Source: Brevipalpus yothersi (lineage: Eukaryota; Arthropoda; Arachnida; Trombidiformes; Tenuipalpidae). Taken from it: a stretch of DNA of 64,000 nucleotides. The stretch spans positions 29,081-93,080 of the forward strand of contig QZCP01000100.1 of NCBI GenBank assembly GCA_003956705.1. Direction: 5' to 3'. Below the pieces are notes generated by a model. The model did not search any database, was not told the DNA's origin, and saw only the letters and a list, made by a program, of their open reading frames with translations. This document shows positions 22,095 through 34,841 of this stretch, piece by piece (position 1 is the stretch's first letter; each line of letters opens with the position of its first letter). The translations under genes and the position numbers were made by a program.

Positions 22095-22515
22095 TTCTTA
22101 TCACATGTTATCAGGTGCGATAAGACCAAAAATTCTCTATGACTAATACTTTCGGAGATATGACCGTTTTTTTATTTTGACTGAGAGTCATCGTATCGTG
22201 ATGAGAGTGGTATCATAAGAATTCTCATTAAGAATGTGATAAGATAAGCTATGACTCGTGCATCGAAAATCGATAAAAAATGCTGGAAAATGCCATTTTT
22301 ATCCTGTGGAAAAACGAGTTCTGACCCAGAGATGGGAGTGATACCAACACATTTCTTATCAAAAATAAGATAAGATGAGGCATTTGATGAATGCAAGTTT
22401 TCGGTGGAACATGGTCAAAAATGAGAAAAACTGTTTTCCTGGAGAAAGGAGTCTGACCCAGAGATAGTGATAATGTTTCGATATCTCATTTCATTGATGA
22501 GATTAGATGAATAAT
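22095..22515 (+). repeat. Dispersed repeat, copy A, with about three diverged tandem units of about 130 bp
   Basis: CTGACCCAGAGAT occurs at 22321 and again 132 bases later. ATAAGATAAG-like cores occur at about 22239, 22366 and (diverged) 22496, at the same spacing. The first 75 bases (22095-22167) match an inverted copy near 27.1 kb, including ACATGTTATCAG and GATAAGACCAAAA. The block interrupts the space where reverse transcriptase would have been. Confidence 0.65.
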
Positions 22516-22634
22516 ACCCTCCGATCCTTGAGAGTGGAAGTTGATTAGGAATCCAATGATTCTTATATTCACGAAGGTTAAGAAACCTTAGACAGTTTTT
22601 TCAAGTTGTTATCTTTGCCTCCACTCCCAGATGC

Positions 22635-22880
22635 TTATGCGGATATGATTCGAAAGCCGTTATCGTAAATGAGCTGAAGCCCACTTTTCTGCTTAGGGGG
22701 CTTCTTCCCCTCTTCAATTTTGATGGGAGTCTGAGCCTCCTGGTCAAACTCAGCTCGACGGATGGCTCTGGCTTTCTCAGCCTCAGCCTCTTCCTTCTTT
22801 TTATCAGCTCCATCTGTATCGTTTTGACGTATCTTTTCTTTGCTCCTTTTTCTTCCTTGAATATGTCCTCTCCGTTTCAT
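22635..22880 (-). pseudogene. Lys/Glu-rich coding-like fragment of unknown origin
   Basis: The minus strand is open for 81 codons with a charged, alanine-containing composition (KKKEEAEAEKARAIRRAEF) and a more ordered end (SGLQLIYDNGFRI). A second frame carries a similar AAKAQ-type start just upstream, suggesting one frameshift. Its position between gag and integrase is wrong for an ordinary pol gene, so it may be a captured or rearranged piece. Function unknown. Confidence 0.35.
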
Positions 22881-22918
22881 CTAATAGTAGCTGAGCTTTG
22901 GCTGCCTCAACCCTTCTT

Positions 22919-23330
22919 CCCACTACATTGATTGGATCTGCTGATAGCGATCAATCAATCGATGATATCTTTCAACTCGCAGAACATCGCAATTTCTCTG
23001 CGTCTGAAGGTGAAGTTGAATTGGCTTTGGACATTGATTCAGAATCAGATACATCGAAGGGACCAACACCAAACATTCCTTGGGTTTCACCGGAGGTTTG
23101 TAAATATTTACGTTCCAGGTTCGCTGGCCACCGATTAGTTGGTAATCAGATAGAAAATACCCAGAGGGTGAATATTGGAGAATTCTCCTCTGTAATCTAC
23201 CTGTTGATGGGGACTATTTGGTGTGTGGAGGATGTAGGTTTATCATACATCTCCCAAAAAAATGCTGGGCCAATCATGTCTAACATGTGTTCATTGGAAC
23301 GGTCCCATGATACACAATTCTCTTAGAATG
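22919..23330 (+). pseudogene. Acidic coding-like fragment on the opposite strand within the provirus
   Basis: A plus-strand frame without a proper ATG (the nominal start is TTG) encodes an acidic Ser/Asp-rich stretch and then PWVSPEVCKYLRSRF. After an apparent frameshift near 23150 another frame reads CGGC followed by a possible further Cys and His, like a broken zinc ribbon. It lies antisense to the provirus and interrupts it. The composition resembles the acidic ORFs near 15-17 kb. Not identified. Confidence 0.3.
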
Positions 23331-23459
23331 AATAATTTGGATCGAGATGACTGGAATCGTTGGATTTGGATTTTTCATCTCCATTCTCGGACCATTTGAA
23401 TTGAATCTCCTATCCGTTGAGCTTGAAGGTTGGTGATTACTCGTTTCCATAATTACGTT

Positions 23460-24244
23460 ACAATCTCTTGCAAAGTTGCCAAAACGATGGCAGCGATAAC
23501 ATTCTGCCTGCTGAGTAGTCCTAATATCTTTGTTGTTCTCACAATTTGACGATTATTTCAACTGTTATCACTGATATTCAATGATTGTTGGAGCTCAGTG
23601 ATTCTGTTTAATAACTCTGATATTGATGGTTCACCCTTTTCACTACTCTGTATTCCTCTCTCTATTCTTTCAGCATGCTTGAGAGAATCTCGGATTGTTT
23701 TTGGTTCAAAATTATAGGGAGATGATTTGATCCCAGGCTTGGGGCCTCCAAACAGATGTTGGATAAATTTTGTTCCACTCATGCTAGGATTAACTCTTGA
23801 ACACAAGTATCTTTTCTCGGGCACATACGTGCTGACAGGTTCATCGAAATTTTGTATATAATTTCGCAGTTGTTCTCTCAGATGGTTCTCGTAATTAGAT
23901 GGGAGGAAGGCTGCTTCCAGTTCCTCTTTCAGCTCATTCCGAGTATGATCATGGTTACCGATTTTCTTCTATGCCTCTAGGACAAACCATCTATGGGCAG
24001 TATCGATCAAGAATAGAGAAACTTTCTGCAACCTATCTTTTTCACTTCATCCACATGAATTTGCTAGTAGTTCAAACTGTTCCAAGAATTTGATTACTCT
24101 TTGTTGGGTCGATCCATCGAATGGTTCAAGTTTTGGGGCTCTTGGTGAGAATGTGTTGCTTAGGACAAAATCCCTCAACATCTCTCTCATATCACTTCTT
24201 GATATGATGTTTGAACCGTCGCTAGATAGCTTTGTTGTTTTCAT
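23460..24244 (-). pseudogene. Broken gag gene of the provirus
   Basis: The minus-strand block 24244-24047 has the gag-type motif PKLEPFDGS followed by a helical FLEQFELL segment, as at the start of Ty3/gypsy capsid regions. Frame changes follow, and a second block (23824-23558) carries a capsid C-terminal-like and linker region. A zinc knuckle of the form Cx2Cx4[H]x4C lies at 23501-23460, but its His position is Asn (AAC). Gag would form the particle; here it is fragmented in at least three pieces. The start at 24244 is an ATG. Confidence 0.7.
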
Positions 24245-26939
24245 TACCTCCTCGAATTAATTAGATATCGTATTCGGCGTCTGTTATCTTTTTCCTGATA
24301 CCTAAACCGAACCGTTTCTTTGTTGTTCAAAATTCTTCGTTTACCCATTAATTTGTGTGGTACCACTATGTTCTACGGATTAATCTTTCTAACTATCAAT
24401 TACCTTTCAATACGCGCTTGACTTGGGTTCCAGAGACCGATATCAGAAACTATATCTCATAATAATTTCACCTATCTTCTTTCTTCTTTTTTATTGGAAA
24501 TTGTCTTGAATTGAATCAAACTGACGGTGAAGCGTTGATTTAGGGATTTCAAAAGGCACATCGACTCGAGGCAAGCAAAATCCTGTTCTCAGCCTAGAGA
24601 GATATTATCCTAGACTCTGACAAAGCTTTCTAACGAAGCTGAAAAAAACATAATTTTTCGTCTCATAACCAAATTTTTTTTCATCATTTCCAGTGAAGAA
24701 TCTTCAAGAGAGGAAGGATTTTCTATTTTCGAACTCAAAACTGCATCATACAAGTTCAAGAGCTCTTCTGGACATCCAGAACGACCAATGTTCTTCTTAA
24801 ACAGTTCGCGTTGTGACAGCAGAAGAAGGGTCTTGTGTGTTTCTTCAGGCATTCCGGATGGTTTTTCACCATTGAAATCAAGACCAATTTGACGACTCTA
24901 GGAAAATTGGGATCAATCCTTCAATTGAACTCTTTTCGACCAATTTCATCCTCTTCAAAGAGACAAGAGCACGCATCCATCTAAGTGTCGAGGAGAAGGG
25001 CACATTCGCAACCAGAACGAACGAAGGAGGGACTTTTCCCACGATATATGACTATCAAGTTTGGAAATTTCATACTATCATAGGGATATTATGTGTTTTT
25101 TTCGGCTCTCCTAGGATCATTGTTGAGACTCATAGTTTTCAAGTTATCTTAGATTGATATCACATTGCTGAAATGAGGGAGGAGGCGCATCGAATCTTCC
25201 TCATGGAAAACATCAAGGAACTCGGCAAGCAAGATAGTAGACTCGTTAGCTCTTTCATGACGGAGTTCTCTACTCATTTTCTTTCGCATATGGCAAGTGC
25301 GTCCACCAGAAAATATTTTTCCCCCACTTTGATCATTCGGATAAGATGTGCTTGGGAAATATTCTATTCAAGAATATCACGTTTATGAAGCATGACCCGG
25401 ATCGGGTTCAGGGAAATTTGATAGCTTCCTTATCGGAAAAGGAATGATCTCTGAGATCGTTATACCGACGAGGAAGTTCATTAGAAGCTTCAGATGAGGG
25501 CTAGAGAGGAGTAAAAAGAGAATTCTTGCAAAATGCTTATTGAAAGACGTTCACGAGTTAAATTGAGTGAAACTCACAGTGATGAACTCATCATTGCCAT
25601 CATTTTTAGACCGCTGTTCACTCATACTTGGACTGTGTTTACGAGCTTGAAGAGCTGTCCCAGCTGAACGGAGAATTGTTTGATTTGAATGCGAATGATC
25701 TAGTTGATAGAGAAGGGAACGAATATATGAAGAAGCACACTTGACTAACTCTGAAGAAGATACGAAATTTAATATTGAAGGTTTGAAGAAAACCTGTGAG
25801 TTCTTAGGAGTCTGAATATCAATGATTTCACCGATGAAGCTGAATGAGAAAAAAAAGGTGAGAATAAATAACCATATTGAAGATGAATGATCAACTTCCG
25901 ATCACAAAATACAAGTTTACTTACATTACTTTGTGAGCTGCGAGTTTCCTTTACCTAAGTGAAGACAATTGTTCGAAAGTTGATGACAATTATGATGTTG
26001 ATTGAAAAAAATATATTCAAAGGTGAACACGCTTGATTGAGCCTAAATCATCAGAGTTTCCAGTGTGAGCTTAACATTTTGGTGGATTCGCGGGGTTGAA
26101 ATGTATACAAGAAACATGCGAAGAACATGTTCTTTGATGATGCCGATTCCAACTCATATACTATGCTACTATACTACCACTATACTAACATATACATGAA
26201 CGAATCATGAAATTGGCCAGAAGTGAGAAATGTCAGCTCTTTAATAGTTTCCGAGCTGCTCTCTCCAGTTTCTGGATTGTAATCTTTCCTATCATGTCAT
26301 GACGCTGGATGACGAGTATCAAAGCTTCTCTATATCGAAGAGCATCCATCTCCTTCTCAGTAAGAACTGGTTCTCGGAGGGGCTTTTTGTAGGAGACTGG
26401 TGAAAATGAGCTCCTTGTAGTATGAATGATCGATAGATGATCAGCATCTCAATTCTGAGGTTAACGGGAACTGCTGTGAACTCTAGTACTCCCTTCTTTG
26501 TGTTGCAAGGAGAAGAGGACTCAAAGATCTCATTCTTATCACCCATCCCTCCACGCATTCTTTTAGACTCGGAAAATCACAGTACTGAGCATACTGATCT
26601 CTCACATGGGTTCTCTGTTACCAGCGGATCGAGTTAGCTCCAAGGAAACAAATGAGGTTTTTCAGCAAGAGACATCCTATCAGCTTTTCTTCACAGGACG
26701 TTTGCCTAAAAAAACATTCAGCAAAGTTTCATGTTAGGTTAAAGATTCAAAACAAATTGATAGTAGCTGAGAGAAAGTATTGTCGTTTTCTGGGGGAGTT
26801 ATTCGATTTGTTTCTGATCAAAATGATTGGGGTTATGTGAATCTGGAGTGGAGAGTTATCTCATGTTGTTGGACCAACAGATTTATCCAAAGCCTTCCTT
26901 AATGAGCGAAAAAGCGAAGTTCCCAGCTCATTTTTTATT

Positions 26940-27113
26940 ATCGCGAATGTGATAAAAATTCAAATGATACCATTTTCATCTCGATATGACCACTCGTTCT
27001 CCAGATAGCAGAAAAGAAGAAAATGGCTTTATCTCTGGAAGTATAAGTCATACAGAGTTTCGAACTAGTTTTTTGGTCTTATCACAACTGATAACATGTT
27101 ATAAGAAATTTTC
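26940..27113 (-). repeat. Dispersed repeat, copy B (inverted relative to copy A)
   Basis: Read on the minus strand from 27113 it matches 22095 onward: TTCTTAT, ACATGTTATCAG, GATAAGACCAAAA, TATGAC, then a GGAGATATGACC-like segment, with small insertions. Further right (about 27255-27310) GATAGGATAAGATAG suggests another diverged unit. The two copies are about 5 kb apart. Confidence 0.6.
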
Positions 27114-30100
27114 ATAAAAATCTGAGCATGGGCAGTTTTGACCATTGTCCTTTCAGAATTGGTCATACTACTCTTACACACACTGTTTAATCAGTCGTTT
27201 CTCAGATAAAAAAGTTAAGAAAAAAAGGATCACATCCCAAGGAATATGAGTCCTGCAAAGTTCTTATCTCTCCTCCTTATCACCTTATTGATAGGATAAG
27301 ATAGGGAAATTGAAACAAAATCCTCAGATTGGGCATTGTTCATAGAAAATGCGCTTTTTTCTATACTAAACCAACCGGCTCCCGGAGTTATTTCTATCCC
27401 GTTTGCCGTACGGTGTCAAATTATCACCCGCATCACCCGCACTCTGTTCTGCATGAGTTAGAAACTTCCCTAATTGGCAAATTGTAGCCTTACCACGGAT
27501 GTGAGTGAAACAAACTCGTTCAAGTTCATATGAATTTGCTCACGACTAAGGAAAAGATCAGCCCCGCCATGTCCCCAGGAATCATCATCCATTTTTGTAG
27601 TTGAGTCGTTCCGAAGCTGAAAATCTCTAATGGAATCTTTCTGAAGACTTTGTTGGGGAACACGGTGTTTAACGTGTTCTTTCACTATTCCCCGTCAAAG
27701 TGACTGAAACACGCTCGTTGACTATTCCGGGAAAGATGTCTCGAGAATCGTGAAGTTTTGAACATGCTATATTGTATGCTCATGAAATATAGTCGAGGCA
27801 CTTTCATTTTATGTTCACGTCTATCCTCCTCTGAATCATAGGAACAAAGAAAATCCCTCGAAGATCTCCATGATTCCTCGTCGTGAGTCCGTTATCAGAA
27901 GCTAGAATGGTACTTAATTAATGTACACCAAATCATCGATAGATTAGAAGCACATCCATCTCTATGTTCATGCTGAAACATTTTTCAGACCAAAAAAATG
28001 CCTGATTTCTGATATTTCCTCACTTGAACTGCTCCACTTGCTCTGGGTAGTGAAATAAATCTCATATTCGTTAGTTTCATGATCCGATGCAATGAGAGGA
28101 TGATATCCATGAAATACTATGAGGGGCCATTTCAGATATCCTCTTCAACTTTCAAGCCCTGATGGAGGATTCCCTATCCTGAAACTGGACAGAAATGGCC
28201 TATCAATGAATGTCAGGTCCATGGTGGAGCATCTTATCACAGATAAGGAGGGAGAGATTCCATCTGCAAAAAGTTGAATAATCTAATCATGGACCCTACT
28301 TCCACTTCTGATGAGGAACGAAAGATTGTTTGGCCAATCCAATGGTCAGTTCTGAGCCCTTGCTATTTTCTTCTCTCAGACCTGATTGAAGATTGGTTGA
28401 CTTATCCAAAGAGCTTGTTCAAGCTTGGTAGAAAGTTATGTCCAGCCAGCGCTCCAGCACGTAGTTTCTTGCCCCAAGGAGTGGCCTATCATGAATTTCA
28501 TTGCTGAGGGTATTAAATTATAAAAATGATGAATTGATCTCTTCATCATTATCATAGCAGTCGAAAAATTGTAGCTCTTCATCCACTTATCTGATTTCTA
28601 TGTGCAATAAAAATATTCAATGTTATTCAATAACTCCCTGCGAGAGATGAGAATAGAATATTCGAATGCTCCACCAGGATATTCAGAGCTAGGATGGTAG
28701 TAGAAAATACGTTTTTCGGACTCAGAAAGTTCAGTTCTAGTTCATGCTGTCAGGAAACCATCAATGCATCAATATTGTGAAGAACTCTATGAACACAACC
28801 GGCAGAAAATTTAATCTTTCTCTGTGAGTAGTGCATGCCAGCTTCCCCAGCTTAGATTGTAACCATGTAGAGAATATTGGAGGATACCTTCTTCATTGGT
28901 GCTGACCTCGTGGAAAAATTTCTCTCGTGGAATTGAGAAAAGTTTTTCTGATGATAATCAGGGCAACGTTAGAACGAGTGGTTATATTTCTGGAACGAAA
29001 TTTATCAAATATTTGGAAGCATCTGTGGAATTTTAGTTTCCTTCAACTCTCTATGCTTCTCGTTTGTGGAGTCTTGATTTATGATCCCATCGGAGATCTC
29101 GTACAAAATCCTCTCCTTGTTCCAGTGTCACTGCAATAAAGCTTATATAATGTACTCACATAGTCCGTTCCCCAAGCAAATTTTAGCTAGTTCTTCCATG
29201 CATGTTGCTTATTCTATTCAATATTCCAGTTCGAAAAAGAAGAAGTTTCTTATTTTTTCTGTTGAAAAACTGACTCCAAAAGGTCAGCAGAATATGGGAG
29301 AGCAGCTTATAAGTCGTGTGGATACTCCACTGAATTTGTAAGCAGGCGTTGATTTTGTATTCTTTTCTCTCTTAGATAAGTGCAAGCCTAGAAAATCAAA
29401 ATATGCAAGATGTTTTGTTCTTAGTATGCTATAAAATCTTAGGCCATCTTATTTGATGACTCAGGGTCATTCAACTCTCTTCATCTCTTTTCGATGATCT
29501 CTACACCAAGTTTGAGAGAGCCCATTGTCAGTCACTAATAATGATTCTCATCTGAAGCACAAAACATCTTGAAATATTGGATGAATAATCGAGATTCTAG
29601 GGAAGCTTTATTCATGAGCCTAGAACTCTTCTCATCAAACATCTTCTCTCTCGGGGTTATCAAAGTTTGGAGAATATCGTGGCTACAATTACATAAGCTC
29701 AACACTTTTTGTCACTTTCTTTCCCAAGTAATAACCTCTCACCTGTATCTCATCTACTGGTTGACACCTCAATCATTTTCAACTGGATGAAATTAGAAAT
29801 TTTTCTCACAGACATGAGCAATCCAAGAAGCTGTCACTAAACTTACTTCAGAGAATACCTATTCCAAGCCACGTCAAACATCTAGCTTCCCAGTAGCTAA
29901 TCTTCTAGCATTCAATTCTTTACCCGATTTTATCTCGAGTTCTTCTTTCTATCGAGATCCCATTTTGTTCAACAGGATTCCTCTCCTCTCTTGAGCTACA
30001 AAATTGATCTCTTGTTAGGAAATTGTTGGTTGGAAGATGAAAGTTTCCGCAATCAAATTCCAAGCTCCAAACAGTTGAATGGCTAATATTTTTTTATCTC

Positions 30101-31097
30101 CAAAGTGTGTACTAAAACGATTTTGAGCTTGTAAACTTATCAATTGAAAGATTTCATACATGAACTCAGTTACACAGGGCACATAAAAAAATCCTCATAA
30201 ATCCTACAAATGTTTCATTTTCTATAGAAATTCTATGAATTGAAAGTTCTATTTGAAGATTTTCACTGTCATAAATGACATGATCTTTGTGTGAGATGTG
30301 TTAACTGTACCATGCTCTTACTGCCATTACGAGAGTAAACCTCGAAAGACTTAATAATATAAACAGATAGATGAATTTTCGAAAAAGGATCGATTCAAAC
30401 ATGCGGGACAAAATTGAATTGCTCGATTTGGTAGATGACTATTTCAGAGCCAAAGAGTATCGTTGGATTAGAGAGAGGAATACTTGATCTCATCCTTTCC
30501 ATGAGAATATAAGAGAAAAACAGTAAGGCGATCAACCTTATTCATCCATAAAACGAGGCTCAAATGGATCGATTCTCATTAAATTTTCTCCATTAAGGAA
30601 TCCTTAATCTAGTAGTAAATGAGTGGAAGAATGAAGCGAGAAAATAGAAAGAAGAAGAGAATATTCAACAGTGGATAATAAATCTGTATTCATTTTTTTC
30701 TAGGACCTTTCATTCATGGATATACAAGAAGACTCTTTTTCAATTTGAAGGAAGAGAAAGAGAAAGTAAAAATTTCTCATTCCGAAATATATTAGCAGAA
30801 GCTAAAAGTGGAGCACTTTTTTTATGTTACTCTTCATTGTTCAACTTCCGAGTACTTACATAGTAATGATTTTGAATGAGAAGGCTGAAAAGCAAACGAG
30901 AAAGAAAGAAAATTGAGTATACATACACACACATACATAGCGGCTGTCTGGGAGAGCATTTTGATGGCCATTTGACAAAAAGAATACTTAGTATATACCA
31001 CTTCATGGCCAAAATGAAAGGGGTTCAGTAGAATCTATAATCACATGAGAGTGTGAGAGGCAATACAAAAAAGTAGTAAACTATTTTAGAGTACCAC

Positions 31098-31126
31098 TAC
31101 TACTACTACTATTAGTAGTAGTAGTA
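31098..31126. repeat. Perfect trinucleotide palindrome (TAC)n-T-(TAG)n
   Basis: A 14-base arm of TAC repeats, one central T, and the exact 14-base reverse complement. It can form a cruciform or hairpin. Confidence 0.9.
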
Positions 31127-31961
31127 TTAAATGCCAAGAGTTTTTCAATAAGCTTCATGGTTTCATCAAGAAGAAGAATACCTCCATTCTGATAGCAGAG
31201 CATTTGAGTGTTTTAGTAGTAGATTTTTTTTACCTCTACTCTCTTCAGTTTCTAGCAGAACTTTTTGATTAGCTTTCATTTTATTATCGTCGTGTCAACA
31301 TGATGATGATAAAATACTTCACGGCAAGAGTTGAAGGAAAAAAGATCTGAACACACAAAGTTCACACGTGAGTACCCATGTGTATGCATGTGTCTGTGGT
31401 TTTATCAATTTTGAGCCACATGATATACTGCAATAATTAGTGTATTGAAGAAGAATTTCCACGAATTCAACCATCATACTTTTCCTTTAGTACATATATA
31501 AGATTTCTTCAACTCAGAATGAGGTCTAATTATACTTATCCTGAGATGTGAGCGTATTGCACAAAATGCCAATTAATTTGAGCAACAAAATTCTATCCGC
31601 AATCAGCAACTCATCAATTGATAGTGGTGTTGAGGTGAGCTTATACTGTATAATTTATTGATTCAACTAGTATCACTCAATCTGAATCTGGACGGAGGAT
31701 GAATTCTAATGGTCAATCCTTCAGCATCATAAGACTACTTACTGTGTTCAACAAGTTCATGCCTTCAATCTTGTACATCTTTCAGCGAAAGTTAATGTTA
31801 TGCAATGATTTTTTATCGGAAAGATTCAAGTTGAAGATTGACCGAGAGTGAAAAGGAAGAGAAGTAGAAGAGGAAATTAAATATGAATGAGATAGTGTAT
31901 ATAGTTGCAGAATATATTCACAAACAAGTGTAAGATAAAAAGGTACTCAGGCCACTTCATT

Positions 31962-32019
<58 letters not shown>
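31962..32019. repeat. (GA)n microsatellite
   Basis: About 58 bases of GA with one A interruption; the first long tract after the microsatellite-poor block. Confidence 0.95.
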
Positions 32020-32023
<4 letters not shown>

Positions 32024-33983
32024 TTTCTCAACTGTTACCATAATGGCACACTCACTGTGTATGTATATACACTTGCACAATGATGGATATTTCATATCTT
32101 GCCTACTCACCATGTAGCCTATTAGCTTCATTTGGGGGTGGGATGTTCCAAGTGAAGTTCATTTATATTCACCAGAATTCTAGGAGAGAAGAGGAAGATA
32201 GAGAGGGAGAAAATAAAATTGGCCTTATTTCCAGTTGAGCATCGAAAAGTAGGAGGCATGAGAAGATACTTTGGTTCTTTCCGATATATCTCATTGCCTA
32301 CCACTCTGGAAGATTGAGGAAAAGAGAAAGAGAGAGACAGATATTCTCTGAATTCTTCTGTATGTTGTTCCTCTAGTGATCTATATATTTGAAACGCGGA
32401 AAGCAAAATAATCTACTCACAATCATGAGTGAACACAATCCTCATGTGAACAAATGAGTGAGCACATTTGCTTATGTGGTGTACATACAAGTACAAGTAT
32501 ATATATACACGACATTTTTGTGATATTTCGAAAGGAAGAATTCTCATGCAAATGTATGTAGTAAAGAGAATACTTGGAATTTCTTGATAAAAAATGAAAA
32601 TTTTTCTCTCTCTATCTCTAACCCTGTACTCCCACGAATAAAATGCAAAAGGAGAGCAAAAAAATTTGAAATGGAGAGGAAAAGTTTCTCTGGATAAAAG
32701 GCAAAGTGTATCAATAAAGAGATGAGAGTGGTATTCATGGGAGGATATCTGATATTCGTGATCTTCGATCAATTTGAATAATCTGGAATCGCTTTTCTTG
32801 GAGCTCAAGGAAAAGATCTTCTTCTTTCATGCTCTGTCTTCTCTTGTTATTCACTTTCACAATGAATAGAGAGTAAGATGGAGATAAGATGAGGAAGAGA
32901 GAAAGGAGAGAAAATCGTTTCAAGACGAAAGAGGAATACTTTGATTTTCATCGGAAGCGATTGAATAACAATGGCCCTGAAAATGGTAATGATCATGTTT
33001 TCAAGTGCTTTGAATTTTTTGCGTTTTTTGATGTTTGTCGAGAAAGAAAGAGAGAGAGAGATTGACGACATCAGTAGCACTAGTATAGTGAAAAAAAGAT
33101 GAAGAGAAGATGAGAGTAGGGAACGAAATGAAATGAAACTTCTCAACAAGAAGATGCTCTTTGAGTCAAGAAAATGATCACAAAAAAATCAAGAAGGCTC
33201 GATGAAAATTTTTTTGTCCTCAGAATTGAGTATATACTAACATCAACAACAACCTTCATTCGGCTAGAGGTTGAGAGGATGCAACAAATTCCTCGATTTT
33301 TTGATCCTGTTGTGAACAATGTATATTCAAGTGATAAAATAGCTTAAGGATGACTTCACTTTCGTGGAAAAACGTTTTCCTCTTCTCATGGACAGTTATA
33401 TAAATTCGGAATGCATGATTGAATTGAAAGATGTCTCTATCTCGTCTCTTTCCCAGAACCTTGTAAGAATTTTGTCTTTTCTCCTCTTTCTTATTTTTCA
33501 TTCCCCTGGAATACACATGTTAGAAGACACAAAAATGGAGGATTTCAAATGCAAAACATCTTCCTCCATGGGATTAAGATTACAGCCAGGAAAAGAAATT
33601 GTAGTGTATGAATAGAGTACCTGGAGGCATTTCAAATTTTCGAAAAAAAATTGAATGTATCTGATCATGAAGTCCTCACTGAAATATTGAGAGAGAGAGA
33701 GAATTTCTTAGAGAACAATGCTACACCAGGAGATACTGAAAGAAGATTCAGGCACCAAAATAGATGGAAATTGAAAGACATGCATTTGAAGTGAAGAAAA
33801 TAGCATTGTTCCATCAGTTCTTTTGAAGAATGTGAGAAAATTTTCGTCTACACCTATTCATCATGGGAGAACGGATTGCTCAATCTAGTTCCACAAAGTG
33901 AACAAGTATATCGACTAGAATACATGGGAACAGAAGTTTCGAGACATATCAACAGCTCTCCTGTTGATACATGTACATTTTTG

Positions 33984-34073
<90 letters not shown>

Positions 34074-34074
34074 C
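33984..34074. repeat. (TC)n microsatellite
   Basis: About 90 bases of TC repeats with two TTTC interruptions. Confidence 0.95.
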
Positions 34075-34793
34075 TGAATTCTTATAACTTGCATCAACTT
34101 TTACTTTTTACTTTTATGTCGATCATCTAACTATCCATCCATTATATCATCATTCATAGAATGAGCTGAAAAGCTTTCAAGCTGTTCAATCATTCAATTA
34201 ACCATACTTTCTCTTTCAACACGCACAGACAATCAACTGTAAAAGAATGATGTGCACGATAGACTATTATCACCAGCATACATACACATAATTGGAGAAC
34301 GTGGAAAGTTGCTGAATGATTAAGTCGAAAGAGAAAACAAAAGTTATATCACTACCTTCACCAGTGTGTTGGGACAAAATCTGTGAACTACTTCATCTTC
34401 TTCTTCTCTCTTCTTTTCACTAACTTTCTTCTTCATCTTCATCTTCTCCTTCTTCTAATCTCCATCAGTTTCATCTCATAATTAAACCACAGTAACTGTT
34501 GAACATAAATTCTTACTTATTTTTTCTCTATCTTTCTCCTCTAACACTAGTAGTTCTAAAGCCTTAGTGTATAACTTCTCTGGATGCTGGCTGTATGTAC
34601 ATGAGATGACAATCTTTTCCAATCTTTTGCCATACAGAGAGGGCAAAATACCCAAGTAAGACTGCTTCTTTCTTAACAGTTTTATTTTTGAAACCAGACT
34701 TTTGCCTTCTTCCTCTTCTCTTCATCCTCTCTCTCTCATCTTCCTCCTTCTTCCTTCTGTCTACCACAAGTGTAAAAGTCTATGAGTGTTGCC

Positions 34794-34796
<3 letters not shown>

Positions 34797-34840
<44 letters not shown>
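34797..34840. repeat. (TC)n microsatellite
   Basis: About 44 bases of TC repeats, with shorter TC runs following at 34938 and 34992. Confidence 0.9.

Positions 34841-34841
<1 letters not shown>

Larger units (their letters stand above)
18488..24250 (-). mobile_element. Degenerate Ty3/gypsy-type (errantivirus-like) provirus lacking reverse transcriptase
   Basis: Read on the minus strand the order is gag (24244 to about 23460), a disrupted interval, integrase with a Pro/Ser/Thr-rich pol tail (about 21930-20244), an envelope remnant (about 20337-18879), a small ORF, a polypurine tract and the LTR-like block. This is the order of an envelope-bearing Ty3/gypsy element. All main genes carry stops and frameshifts. 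Only about 1.5 kb separates gag from integrase, too little for protease, reverse transcriptase and RNase H, and that interval instead holds repeats and foreign scraps. No 5' LTR was found right of 24250. Confidence 0.8.
24251..31961. other. Non-coding, microsatellite-poor DNA right of the provirus
   Basis: No long open frame and no domain recognised. Small frames (24610-24852 minus, 25173-25388 plus, 27470-27685 minus, 28274-28507 plus) are uninterrupted but carry nothing I can name; decayed mobile-element sequence is likely. Apart from the inverted repeat copy near 27.1 kb and a trinucleotide palindrome near 31.1 kb I see no structure. Confidence 0.4.

Noticed and set aside
25485..25500. Second heat-shock-element-like site (GAAGTTC...GAAGCTTC)
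   Set aside because: Pentamers are out of register and no TATA box or LTR features follow; not evidence for a second LTR.
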